Source of the DNA: Parabacteroides acidifaciens | GTDB taxonomy: Bacteria; Bacteroidota; Bacteroidia; Bacteroidales; Tannerellaceae | DNA: 64,000 nucleotides | Direction: 5' to 3' | Assembly (NCBI RefSeq): GCF_003363715.1 | Contig: NZ_QREV01000021.1 | Coordinates: 1-64,000 of the forward strand | In this document: one piece after another, positions 55,296 to 63,931 of the stretch | Layout of the letters: each line of letters begins with the position of its first letter | Numbering within the stretch: the first letter of the stretch is position 1 | Notes under the pieces: model-generated | What the model was told of the DNA's origin: nothing | Databases searched by the model: none | Seen by the model: the letters and a program-made list of their open reading frames with translations, nothing else | Translations under genes and position numbers: made by a program

Positions 55296-57377
55296 ATGAA
55301 ACTATTATATTTCCTCCCGGTTTTCTTCTTTCTCTCCCATACGGCAAAAGGAGAAGAAATAGAGAAAGACACGTCGAAGATACGGAACGTGGAATTGAAC
55401 GAGATCGTCGTTCAATCCTTCAAGCAGCAACGCGACCTCCGGCTCGAACCCCTCTCGGCCACTGCCGTTACAGGTACAGCCATACAGAACCGTAACATTA
55501 CGGGGATCAAAGAGTTCAGTTCCTTCATCCCGAACCTCTTCATGCCCGATTACGGATCGAAATTGACGTCGCCCGTCTACATCCGCGGAATCGGTTCGAA
55601 GATCAACTCGCCGTCGGTCGGCCTCTACGTCGACGGAATCCCCTACTTCGAGAAATCAGCATTCGATTTCGACTTTGCCGAAGTAGACAGGATAGAAGTG
55701 TTGCGCGGTCCGCAAGGAACACTCTACGGGCGCAACACGATGGGCGGCATCATCAACGTCTACACCAAATCTCCCCTGAAATATGAAGGGACAAACCTGT
55801 GGCTTTCCAACGGGACCTATGGTTATCGCGACTATTCCCTCTCCCATTACAATAAAATCGGCGAGAAATTCGGGTATGCCATCTCGGGCAATTACACTAA
55901 CAGTGACGGATACTTCACCAACCTCTATACCGACAAGAAAGCGGACGACTCGAAAGCCGGTTCCGCCCGCATCCGCCTGGAATGGAAACCCAACACGCGG
56001 CTCTCGCTCGGACTGATGAGTTCGTTCGACCGCTCGAACCAGGGAGGCTACCCCTACGCCGTCTGCGACTCGGTGACACACCGCCCCGGCGACGTGAATT
56101 ATAACGATTACAGCTTCTACAAGCGGACACTCTCCACCACCGGATTTTCGGCCGACTATCAAGGCGCGGGCTACAGCATCAACAGCCGTACAGCCTTCCA
56201 ATATCTCTCGGACCACCAGGGCATCGACCAGGATTTCTCGCCCCGAAGCATCTATTTCGCCCGCCAGGATATGAAGCAGAAGATGGTTTCCGAAGAATTA
56301 AACATCAAATCGACCACTACCGGCCGCTATAAATGGCTTTTCGGCGCCTTCGGATTCTGGCAAGGCATCGACAACACAGTAATTCTCGATTATTTCAACA
56401 AAGGCTATACGACACGCAAGTTATACGACACTCCCACTTATGGCGTCGCCTTCTATCACCAATCGACGATAGATGATTTGCTGACGCGTGGCCTCTCGCT
56501 CACCTTCGGACTCCGCTACGATTACGAACACGCCTCCAACGATTACCTTTTCTATAAAGAGGCAGACGGTGGCAGCCAGCAGATGGACGCTTTCGACAAC
56601 AAGCTCAAGTTCAGCCAAGTGACGCCAAAGATCGCCCTGCAATATATGTTCCCATCCACCGGAATGATCTACGCCACCGCGACAAAAGGCTATAAAACAG
56701 GCGGCTTCAACACCTCATTCGATCGAGAGGAGGACCGCAGCTTCAAGCCCGAGACGAGTTGGAACTACGAGTTGGGCGCCAAACACCCGTTCCTCGACAA
56801 CCGCCTCAACGCCGAGTTCTGTTTCTTCTGGATCGACTGGAAAAACCAGCAGATTTATCAGATGCTCGCCACGCAAACCGGACAATTCCTCCGCAATGCC
56901 GGGCGAAGCGAAAGCAAAGGCATAGAAGTCAGCTTGCAAGGAAACCCGGTGAACGGGCTGATGGTGCAGGTCAACTACGGCTTCACGCATGCCACCTTCA
57001 AGGATTATAAAGACAACAGGAAAGGCATCGACTATGCCGGCAATTTCCTTCCGATGGTGCCCCGCCACACGTTTGCCGCAGGCGCCGACTACACGATCCC
57101 ACATCCTTGCACGCATATCGACCGCTTCACTGTCAGTGCCGGCTATACCGGAACAGGGCGCATCCTGTGGAAAGAAGACAACAAGGTGTCGCAATCTTAT
57201 TACGGACTGTTGAATGCGAAAGTATCTGCTACCAAAGATTTTATTACCTTTGCAATCTGGGCGAAGAATATTACCAATGCCGATTATGTGGCCTACTATT
57301 TTGAAAGCGCCGGCAATGGCCTGGCACAAAAAGGGCGGCCGTTCACGATCGGAGGCAATATCCAATTGAGTTTTTAA
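55296..57377 (+). CDS. TonB-dependent receptor (second of tandem pair)
   Basis: 693 aa with signal peptide (about residues 1-19, after AKG). Plug motifs VYIRGIGSKINSPSVGLYVDGIPY and RGPQGTLYGRNTMGG and barrel C-terminus GGNIQLSF are intact. Many segments match the previous receptor (e.g. FVPNLYMPDYGSK versus FIPNLFMPDYGSK), showing tandem duplication and divergence, while the barrel loops are about 80 residues shorter in total. Two paralogues could take different tetrapyrrole forms. The base composition looks slightly richer in GC than the SusCD region, but this was not computed. Confidence 0.93.
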   Translation: MKLLYFLPVFFFLSHTAKGEEIEKDTSKIRNVELNEIVVQSFKQQRDLRLEPLSATAVTGTAIQNRNITGIKEFSSFIPNLFMPDYGSKLTSPVYIRGIGSKINSPSVGLYVDGIPYFEKSAFDFDFAEVDRIEVLRGPQGTLYGRNTMGGIINVYTKSPLKYEGTNLWLSNGTYGYRDYSLSHYNKIGEKFGYAISGNYTNSDGYFTNLYTDKKADDSKAGSARIRLEWKPNTRLSLGLMSSFDRSNQGGYPYAVCDSVTHRPGDVNYNDYSFYKRTLSTTGFSADYQGAGYSINSRTAFQYLSDHQGIDQDFSPRSIYFARQDMKQKMVSEELNIKSTTTGRYKWLFGAFGFWQGIDNTVILDYFNKGYTTRKLYDTPTYGVAFYHQSTIDDLLTRGLSLTFGLRYDYEHASNDYLFYKEADGGSQQMDAFDNKLKFSQVTPKIALQYMFPSTGMIYATATKGYKTGGFNTSFDREEDRSFKPETSWNYELGAKHPFLDNRLNAEFCFFWIDWKNQQIYQMLATQTGQFLRNAGRSESKGIEVSLQGNPVNGLMVQVNYGFTHATFKDYKDNRKGIDYAGNFLPMVPRHTFAAGADYTIPHPCTHIDRFTVSAGYTGTGRILWKEDNKVSQSYYGLLNAKVSATKDFITFAIWAKNITNADYVAYYFESAGNGLAQKGRPFTIGGNIQLSF

Positions 57378-57382
57378 AATTT

Positions 57383-57689
57383 TCGGAAAGTTCCGAAAAG
57401 CCGGAAAATGATTTTTGGAGACGTCGGAACTTTCCGAAAGCCAAAAAATCATTTTTGAAGATGTCGGAACTTCCCGACAATGCAAAAAATCATTTTCTGA
57501 GACGTCGGAATTTTCCGAAAGCTCAAAAAATCATTTTTGAAGGCTTCGGAACTTCCCGACAATGCAAAAAATCATTTTCTGAGACGTCGGAACTTTCCGA
57601 AAGCTCAAAAAAGCATTTTTTAAGACGTCGGAACTTCCCGAAAGCCTCAAAAAGCATTTTTGACATTTTCCGGAAGTCCGGAAAACGAT
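57383..57689. repeat. 41-bp palindromic tandem repeat array
   Basis: Seven units start at TCGGAA positions 57383, 57424, 57464, 57505, 57546, 57587 and 57628 (period 41, once 40) plus a degenerate eighth near 57668. Each starts with an imperfect palindrome TCGGAACTTTCCGA, then AAAAAATCATTTTTGA and a GACG spacer. Units 3 and 5 are identical over 41 bp, and units 4 and 6 are near copies, so an 82-bp block was duplicated. There are no unique spacers, so it is not a CRISPR array. It fills the whole gap between the receptors and the MFS-hemN-hemG operon. Confidence 0.92.
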
Positions 57690-57703
57690 AAACAAAATAA
57701 TTG

Positions 57704-58909
57704 ATGATACAGAAAGATAAAACATACAACCTCGCGACCTTTTTCTGCCTCTACATCGCGCAGACGATCCCGATGAGCTTCTTTTCGACCGTCATCCCGG
57801 TGATGATGCGCCAGGAAAACTTTTCGTTATCGGCCATCGGGCTCTTGCAACTGATCAAGCTGCCCTGGATATTGAAGTTCCTCTGGTCGCCGATGGTCGA
57901 TCGCCATGCACTGACCACTGGAGATTATAAGCGATGGATATTTTCTTCCGAGTTAATCTACGCCGCATTGATCTTTGCCGTCGCTTTCCTCGATTTTCAT
58001 ACAGATTTTTACACGATCGTGGGCCTGATCATCATCTCGTTTATCGCCTCTGCGACACAGGATATTGCAACCGATGCATTAGCGGTGCTTTCGTTCAGCA
58101 AACAAGATAAAAGCATGGTCAACAGTATGCAGTCGATGGGGAGTTTCGGTGGCTCGATGCTCGGAGGCGGTGTGCTGCTACTGCTTTTCAAACAGATTGG
58201 ATGGAACAGCCTGTTACCCTGCCTGGCACTGTTCGTTGTCGTCGCCCTCCTGCCACTTGTCTTTAATAAAGGCATCCGGATCGAGCCGAAAGATAGCCAT
58301 GAACGTGCTAAAAAAGCGGATGTATTCTACTTCTTTACCCGCCGGAGCATCTGGAAACAGATCGGTTTCCTGTTCCTCTACTATTCGGGGCTGATCGGGA
58401 CGTTAGCTATGCTGAAGCCCTGGCTTGTCGATCTGGGCTACGACATGAAAGAGATCGGGGTGATGAGTGGGTTGGTCGGAACGTTTGCCGGCTTTCTCGC
58501 ATCTTTCGCCGGTGGGATGATCGTACGCCGGATCGGCCGGTTCCGTGCACGCATCTTATTCGCCGTGTTCGTGCTTGCGGCAACGCTCTATTTTCTCGGG
58601 CTGTCGTATGTGCATCCTACGACCGCATTACTCTACGGCGGGATCATTCTTCTCTGGGGAAGCTACGGGATGGCGACGATAGTGGTCTATACCACCGCAA
58701 TGGACTGTGTACGCCCCGGACGCGAAGGGACAGATTTCACGATCCAGACAGTTATCACACATCTTAGTGGTATGCTGATGGCGATTCTTAGCGGGAAAAT
58801 AGCCGATCATACAGGTTATCACGGGCTCTTCTTCTTTGAAGCAAGCATCGCCCTGATTTCACTCATTTACATAGTAACGGTTTTTAAAAACGAAAAAAAT
58901 ACGATATGA
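57704..58909 (+). CDS. AmpG-like MFS permease (candidate porphyrin/heme importer)
   Basis: 401 aa from ATG 57704 (the frame could be read back one codon to a TTG). Twelve membrane helices with PAT/AmpG-type motifs: IPMSFFSTVIPVMMRQ near the N-terminus, LPWILKFLWSPMVDRH near 50, ATQDIATDALAV near 113 and a TAMDCVRPGREGTDFTIQ stretch near 325. AmpG proteins import large solutes such as muropeptides. Here the last bases overlap the hemN start (ATGA), so it is translated with HemN and HemG and could bring porphyrin precursors across the inner membrane. This substrate is inference. Confidence 0.85.
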   Translation: MIQKDKTYNLATFFCLYIAQTIPMSFFSTVIPVMMRQENFSLSAIGLLQLIKLPWILKFLWSPMVDRHALTTGDYKRWIFSSELIYAALIFAVAFLDFHTDFYTIVGLIIISFIASATQDIATDALAVLSFSKQDKSMVNSMQSMGSFGGSMLGGGVLLLLFKQIGWNSLLPCLALFVVVALLPLVFNKGIRIEPKDSHERAKKADVFYFFTRRSIWKQIGFLFLYYSGLIGTLAMLKPWLVDLGYDMKEIGVMSGLVGTFAGFLASFAGGMIVRRIGRFRARILFAVFVLAATLYFLGLSYVHPTTALLYGGIILLWGSYGMATIVVYTTAMDCVRPGREGTDFTIQTVITHLSGMLMAILSGKIADHTGYHGLFFFEASIALISLIYIVTVFKNEKNTI

Positions 58910-60273
58910 AACAAGAGATTATTGATAAATATAATGTACCGGTCCCACGATATACAAGCTATCCTCCAGCGAATTATTTCAAAGACAAGACCAATCAGAA
59001 GGATTATATAAAAGCGATCTGGCAGTCTAACAGCCAAAAGCCCGAGGCAATATCCTTTTATATCCATATTCCATTTTGTTTGAAGTTGTGCCATTATTGC
59101 GGATGCAATTCAATAGCTTGTCCCGAACCGGAAATCATAGATCGTTATATCGCTGCTTTGCATAAAGAGATGGATATCATTATCCCCCTACTAAACCCAA
59201 AGCGCAAGATATCGCAAATTCACTACGGAGGAGGAACCCCCAATATAATTCCGGCTTACGAACTGGAAAGCTTGAACAGGCATCTGTTGGCACCGTTCGA
59301 CACAATCGACAATCCGGAAATCGCAATTGAATGTCACCCGGGATGGATGGAAGAAAACGCGTGGATGAAACTGACAGAAGCCGGGTTCAACCGGGTCAGT
59401 ATCGGTATACAGGATTTTAATAATAAAGTCCTGAAAGCTGTCCATCGCGAAGCTCCATTGATACCGATAGAAAAGGCAATAGCAACCCTTCGCTCGGGCG
59501 GTGCACGGATCAATATGGACTTCCTCTACGGATTGCCCTACCAGACGGAAGCGAGCTTTGCCGAGACAATCGAAAAGGCTGTATCCTTACAGCCGGACCG
59601 TATCGTCACTTTCTCTTACGCACATCTTCCGCAGATATTCAACCGCCAAAAGATGTTGGAAAAAGCCGGCTTGCCTTCCGCAGAAGAAAAAAACCGAATG
59701 TTCGAAGCTGCCCGTAAGATTTTCCTCGAGGCGGACTATAAACAGATCGGGATGGATCACTTCGTCACAGGAGATGACGATCTCTATCGGGCGCTCGCCA
59801 AAGGACAGCTGCACCGTAACTTCCAGGGATACTGCACCCGTCAGACGACCGGTCAAGTGTATGCCTTCGGCGTGTCGGGTATCAGCCAGCTCGGAACGGC
59901 CTATGCTCAAAACACAAAGGATATCATGGAATACATCGAGAAAGTCGAAGCCGGTATCCTGCCTACCGTAAAATACTATCAATTAAACTGGGAAAAACAG
60001 ATCACTCGTGAAGTTATCGAAGCGCTGATGTGCAATTACCATATCAAGTGGGAGGATTTGTCCGAACGCCTGGCCTTCCCGATCGAAGAGATCAAGCAAG
60101 CGACAGCCTATGATGAGGCCCGCTTACAGGAATTTGCCGACGACGGTATTATCGAATACGACAACGACCAAATATGGGTAACGCCCGAGGGCAAACCGTT
60201 TGTCCGTAACGTGGCGGCTTCACTTGACAAACTGATGCTGGATACAAATAAATCATTTTCTAAACCGATATAA
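58906..60273 (+). CDS. hemN: Oxygen-independent coproporphyrinogen III oxidase
   Basis: 455 aa, normal HemN length. VPRYTSYPPANYF at the N-terminus and the radical-SAM cluster CxxxCxxCxC (C58, C62, C65, C67) match true HemN and not HemW. GGGTPN near 107 binds SAM, and a HemN C-terminal domain follows (about 350-450). It converts coproporphyrinogen III to protoporphyrinogen IX under anaerobic conditions. It is coupled to the upstream permease and directly abuts hemG (TAA then ATG). Confidence 0.95.
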   Translation: MKQEIIDKYNVPVPRYTSYPPANYFKDKTNQKDYIKAIWQSNSQKPEAISFYIHIPFCLKLCHYCGCNSIACPEPEIIDRYIAALHKEMDIIIPLLNPKRKISQIHYGGGTPNIIPAYELESLNRHLLAPFDTIDNPEIAIECHPGWMEENAWMKLTEAGFNRVSIGIQDFNNKVLKAVHREAPLIPIEKAIATLRSGGARINMDFLYGLPYQTEASFAETIEKAVSLQPDRIVTFSYAHLPQIFNRQKMLEKAGLPSAEEKNRMFEAARKIFLEADYKQIGMDHFVTGDDDLYRALAKGQLHRNFQGYCTRQTTGQVYAFGVSGISQLGTAYAQNTKDIMEYIEKVEAGILPTVKYYQLNWEKQITREVIEALMCNYHIKWEDLSERLAFPIEEIKQATAYDEARLQEFADDGIIEYDNDQIWVTPEGKPFVRNVAASLDKLMLDTNKSFSKPI

Positions 60274-61641
60274 ATGGATACAGACATAGTAATCATCGGA
60301 GCCGGACTGACCGGGCTGACAACAGGCTTCTGGCTGTCACGTGCAGGGAAAGACCTGCAGATACTGGAATGTTCGGATCGCGTAGGGGGACAAATTCATA
60401 CCTTTCGTGAAGAAGGTTTCGTCTTTGAGAGCGGACCGAATACAGGAGTTGTCTCTTATCCCGAAGTGGCCGAATTGTTTGCCGCCTTGGCACCAGCCTG
60501 CACACTCGAAACGGCCCGCGAAGAATCCAAACGCCGCTTGATTTGGAAAGGAGACAGGTTTCACGCACTACCTTCCGGACTGTTCAGCGCCGTCACGACT
60601 CCGTTGTTTACGCTTGGCGACAAGTTTCGCATCCTCGGCGAGCCGTTTCGCGCCAAAGGGACTAATCCCGATGAGTCGGTCGGCGAACTGGCGGCGAGGC
60701 GCCTCGGCAAATCCTTCCTGCGCTACGCAGTCGACCCGTTCCTGTCAGGCGTGTATGCCGGCGACCCGTTGAAACTCGTCACCCGTTATGCACTTCCGAA
60801 GCTATACAACCTGGAACAGGAATACGGCAGTTTTATACGCGGCTCGATCGCCAAAGCCCGACAGCCGAAGACCAAACGGGACCTCCTGGCCAGCAAGAAA
60901 GTATTCTCTGCCGTCGGAGGTCTGGACCGCCTGACAACTGCAATGGCCGATGCTATCGGGCACACACGCATCACACTTTCGGCTGCGGATGTCACCATTC
61001 GACCGTCTGCCGGCAAATGGCAAATCACCTACACGACAGCCGAGGGCCTGCAAACGCTCATAGCCAACAAAGTAATCACCACCACAGGAGCTTACACATT
61101 GCCAAGCCTTCTGCCATTCATCCCCAAAGAAAAAATGGAGCAGGTCAGCAACCTGCATTATGCGCCGGTCGTACAGGCCAGCGTCGGCTTCCGCAATACC
61201 GGAGGACTGCGGTTTGAAGCCTTCGGAGGCTTGGTTCCTTCCTGTGAGAAAAAGGATGTGCTCGGCATTCTTTTCCCTGCCGCCTGCTTTGCCGGACGGG
61301 CTCCGGAAGGAGGAGCCCTGTTCTCGTTCTTCATCGGAGGCGTAAAACATGCCAACCTGACAACCTGGCCGGAAGATGAGCTGGAAGTTCTTATAAGGCA
61401 CGAACTTCATGCTATGCTGAAGTTTCCGGAAGAAGCCGGGCCGGATATGATCCGTATCTTCCGTCACGAACACGCCATTCCCCAATACGAACAGAACAGC
61501 GGCATCCGTTTCGCTACCATAGCCGAATTGGAAGCCAGCTATCCCGGCCTTATTCTGGCCGGTAATCTCAAAGGCGGCATCGGCATGGCCGACCGCATCC
61601 GCCAGGCAACGGAAATTGCAAATCATTTAACAAACAAGTAA
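60274..61641 (+). CDS. hemG: Protoporphyrinogen oxidase (HemY-type FAD enzyme)
   Basis: 455 aa. FAD motif DIVIIGAGLTGLTTGFWLSRAG at the N-terminus (GxGxxG), followed by LEcsDRVGGQI, then amine-oxidase-fold motifs SVGELAARRLGKSFLRYAVDPFLSGVYAGDP near 133-163 and a C-terminal LAGNLKGGIGMADRI typical of PPO. It oxidises protoporphyrinogen IX to protoporphyrin IX. The fold is that of HemY, although Bacteroidales annotations often use hemG. It is directly adjacent to hemN. A ferrochelatase is not in this window. Confidence 0.93.
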   Translation: MDTDIVIIGAGLTGLTTGFWLSRAGKDLQILECSDRVGGQIHTFREEGFVFESGPNTGVVSYPEVAELFAALAPACTLETAREESKRRLIWKGDRFHALPSGLFSAVTTPLFTLGDKFRILGEPFRAKGTNPDESVGELAARRLGKSFLRYAVDPFLSGVYAGDPLKLVTRYALPKLYNLEQEYGSFIRGSIAKARQPKTKRDLLASKKVFSAVGGLDRLTTAMADAIGHTRITLSAADVTIRPSAGKWQITYTTAEGLQTLIANKVITTTGAYTLPSLLPFIPKEKMEQVSNLHYAPVVQASVGFRNTGGLRFEAFGGLVPSCEKKDVLGILFPAACFAGRAPEGGALFSFFIGGVKHANLTTWPEDELEVLIRHELHAMLKFPEEAGPDMIRIFRHEHAIPQYEQNSGIRFATIAELEASYPGLILAGNLKGGIGMADRIRQATEIANHLTNK

Positions 61642-61654
61642 ACGATGATTAATC

Positions 61655-62047
61655 ATGGAAGACAAAATAGTTGAAATTGCCCGATTCAATTATCCGGCAG
61701 ACGCTCAAACCCTGATGGCACTACTCCGTTCGGAAGGTATAGAGTGTTATTTAAGAAATGAAATTACCAGCCAACTATATGCAGGCTATGTAGATGTCGG
61801 CGGTGCAAGGGTGGAGATCCTCGACAGTGATGTGCCCCGCGCACTGGAAGTCATGAAAGAAGGCGGTTATGAGATACCTTCCGAGAACGAACAAGGAGAC
61901 GAGATCAAAAATGTTTCCGGATGGGCACGCCACATCCCTTTTCTCCGCCATCTTCCCCTCGAAAGGCAAATTATTGTTCTTTTTGCCATCATCGCCGTAT
62001 TTCTGGCTCTCGTCATTTATTTCGGTTCACTCGTATCATCTAATTAA
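61655..62047 (+). CDS. DUF2007 domain protein with C-terminal membrane helix
   Basis: 130 aa. Residues 1-70 show the DUF2007 alpha/beta fold (ARFNYPADAQTLMALLRSEGIECYLRN ... GGARVEILDSDVPRALEVMKEGGY), similar to PII-like or GATase-like small signal domains. Residues about 103-127 are one membrane helix. It starts 13 nt after hemG on the same strand and may belong to the same transcript. Function unknown. Confidence 0.85.
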   Translation: MEDKIVEIARFNYPADAQTLMALLRSEGIECYLRNEITSQLYAGYVDVGGARVEILDSDVPRALEVMKEGGYEIPSENEQGDEIKNVSGWARHIPFLRHLPLERQIIVLFAIIAVFLALVIYFGSLVSSN

Positions 62048-62060
62048 ACAAATGTAAACA

Positions 62061-62243
62061 ATGGCACGCAAAAAGATTACAAATAGTCAGGCTGTATGTA
62101 TAACGCTTTTATGGGGTATTCTTTGCTACATGCTGCTTGCATACAGCGAAAAGATAACATTCGACATTGTATTTGCCCTGGTAGCATCGGCTATCATAGT
62201 GTTTGTCCCTATCTATAAGAGCAGAAGACGTAAGAACGAATAA
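62061..62243 (+). CDS. Small two-helix membrane protein
   Basis: 60 aa, basic ends (MARKKITN ... YKSRRRKNE) around two hydrophobic helices (about 11-28 and 34-51). It lies 13 nt after the DUF2007 gene in the same direction, and its codon pattern looks coding. Nothing else is recognised. Confidence 0.65.
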   Translation: MARKKITNSQAVCITLLWGILCYMLLAYSEKITFDIVFALVASAIIVFVPIYKSRRRKNE

Positions 62244-62310
62244 CATTTGATTGCTTTTACCCGATTAAAATACCTAAATGATATTTTTTTCGCATTTTCT
62301 CTTTCAAATA

Positions 62311-62341
62311 TTTGTTTGTGTAAATTTTTAGCTTACCTTTG
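62311..62341 (+). promoter_or_regulatory. Promoter of the glutamate dehydrogenase gene
   Basis: TTTG (62311-62314) and TACCTTTG (62334-62341) are 19 bp apart, the strongest consensus match in the window, giving a leader of about 70 nt. Confidence 0.75.
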
Positions 62342-62416
62342 CGAAGTCGTTGAAAAAACGGCATGCGGTTAACAATATGACATAACAAGTATAACATTCT
62401 AAAGAAAATCAGTCTT

Positions 62417-63751
62417 ATGAAGGCAAGTGAAGTTTTAGACAACTTAAAGAGAAGATTCCCGAATGAACCGGAGTATCATCAGGCAGTTTCAGAAGTATTA
62501 GGAACAATCGAAGAGGCTTATAACGAGCATCCAGAATTCGAGAAGAGCAATCTGATCGAACGTCTTTGTATCCCCGATCGTATTTTCTCTTTCCGCGTAA
62601 CCTGGACAGACGATAAAGGCCAGATCCAAGTAAATATGGGATACCGTATCCAGCATAACAATGCAATCGGCCCGTACAAAGGCGGTATCCGTTTCCATGC
62701 TTCCGTAAACCAGTCAATTCTTAAGTTCTTGGCCTTCGAGCAGACTTTCAAAAACTCACTGACAACATTACCGATGGGTGGCGGTAAAGGAGGTTCAGAC
62801 TTCAGCCCGCGCGGTAAATCAAATGCTGAAATAATGCGTTTCTGCCAGGCGTTCATACTGGAATTGTGGCGCCACATCGGTCCGGATACCGATGTTCCGG
62901 CAGGCGATATAGGTGTCGGCGGACGTGAAGTTGCCTATATGTACGGCATGTACAAGAAGCTGGCTCGCGAAAATACAGGTACATTCACAGGAAAAGGCAT
63001 CGAATTCGGCGGTTCACTGATCCGTCCGGAAGCAACAGGCTACGGTAACGTTTACTTCCTGCTGCAGATGCTGAAGACTAAAGGTATCGACATTAAAGGT
63101 AAAGTTGTAGCCGTTTCCGGTTCCGGTAATGTGGCTCAATATACAGTAGAAAAGCTGATCAGCCTCGGCGCCAAAGTGGTGACGATGTCCGACTCTGACG
63201 GTTACATCTATGATCCGGACGGTATCGACCGTGCAAAGCTGGACTACATCATGGAATTAAAGAACCTCTACCGCGGACGTATCCGTGAATATGCCGAACA
63301 ATACGGCTGTAAATATGTAGCAGGCGCTCGTCCCTGGGGAGAAAAATGCGATATTGCAATGCCGAGTGCAACCCAGAACGAATTGAACGGCGAAGAAGCA
63401 AAGACATTGCTTGCCAACGGCTGTTTCGCTGTATCAGAAGGTGCAAATATGCCTTCAACCCCGGAAGCAATCGATGCATTCCTGGAAGCTAAGATCCTTT
63501 ATGCTCCGGGTAAAGCAGCAAATGCCGGCGGTGTATCTGTTTCCGGTCTGGAAATGACGCAGAATGCTCAGAAACTGAGCTGGAGCAGCGAAGAAGTGGA
63601 CCAGAAGTTGCAGAGCATCATGGAAAGCATCCACACACAATGCGTAAAATACGGCAAACAAAACGATGGTTACGTAAACTATGTGAAAGGTGCAAACGTA
63701 GCCGGCTTCATGAAAGTTGCCAAAGCAATGATGGCACAGGGCATTCTTTAA
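62417..63751 (+). CDS. gdhA: NADP-type glutamate dehydrogenase
   Basis: 444 aa, the size of hexameric bacterial GDH. The glutamate-binding and catalytic segment GGIRFHASVNQS near residue 93, PMGGGKGGSDFSPRGKS near 117 (catalytic Lys), VPAGDIGVGGREVAYM near 160 and the Rossmann motif VAVSGSGNVAQYTVEK near 233 are intact. It interconverts 2-oxoglutarate plus ammonia and glutamate. A single gene with its own promoter and terminator. Confidence 0.96.
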   Translation: MKASEVLDNLKRRFPNEPEYHQAVSEVLGTIEEAYNEHPEFEKSNLIERLCIPDRIFSFRVTWTDDKGQIQVNMGYRIQHNNAIGPYKGGIRFHASVNQSILKFLAFEQTFKNSLTTLPMGGGKGGSDFSPRGKSNAEIMRFCQAFILELWRHIGPDTDVPAGDIGVGGREVAYMYGMYKKLARENTGTFTGKGIEFGGSLIRPEATGYGNVYFLLQMLKTKGIDIKGKVVAVSGSGNVAQYTVEKLISLGAKVVTMSDSDGYIYDPDGIDRAKLDYIMELKNLYRGRIREYAEQYGCKYVAGARPWGEKCDIAMPSATQNELNGEEAKTLLANGCFAVSEGANMPSTPEAIDAFLEAKILYAPGKAANAGGVSVSGLEMTQNAQKLSWSSEEVDQKLQSIMESIHTQCVKYGKQNDGYVNYVKGANVAGFMKVAKAMMAQGIL

Positions 63752-63752
63752 T

Positions 63753-63782
63753 TGGAAATTGAAAATGGAGAATTGAAAATTA
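63753..63782. repeat. TTGGAAATTGAAAATGGAGAATTGAAAA-type repeat, single arm
   Basis: Another single arm of the TTGAAAG-like family, directly after the gdhA stop codon. Confidence 0.5.
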
Positions 63783-63831
63783 GTTTGATTCGATATTTGA
63801 AGTAAATAGGGATTAATGATTATTGAATAAG

Positions 63832-63868
63832 GGGAGAAGAGCTGGAAACAGATGCTTCTCCCTTTTTT
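63832..63868 (+). terminator. Rho-independent terminator after gdhA
   Basis: GGGAGAAG (63832-63839) pairs perfectly with CTTCTCCC (63855-63862) and is followed by six T. It lies 80 nt after the gdhA stop. Confidence 0.9.
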
Positions 63869-63931
63869 ATTGTCCGGATTCTCTCTTTATTTTCAATTGT
63901 TTTACTACTTTAGTGCCGAAAATAGAAAGAC

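Noticed and set aside
57383-57689. CRISPR array
   Set aside because: The 41-bp units are contiguous, palindromic and lack unique spacers; no cas gene is nearby.
57455-57729. Open frames through the 41-bp array on both strands
   Set aside because: The period is not a multiple of three, so the frame changes in each unit and no repeated peptide is kept; no promoter or conserved start is seen.
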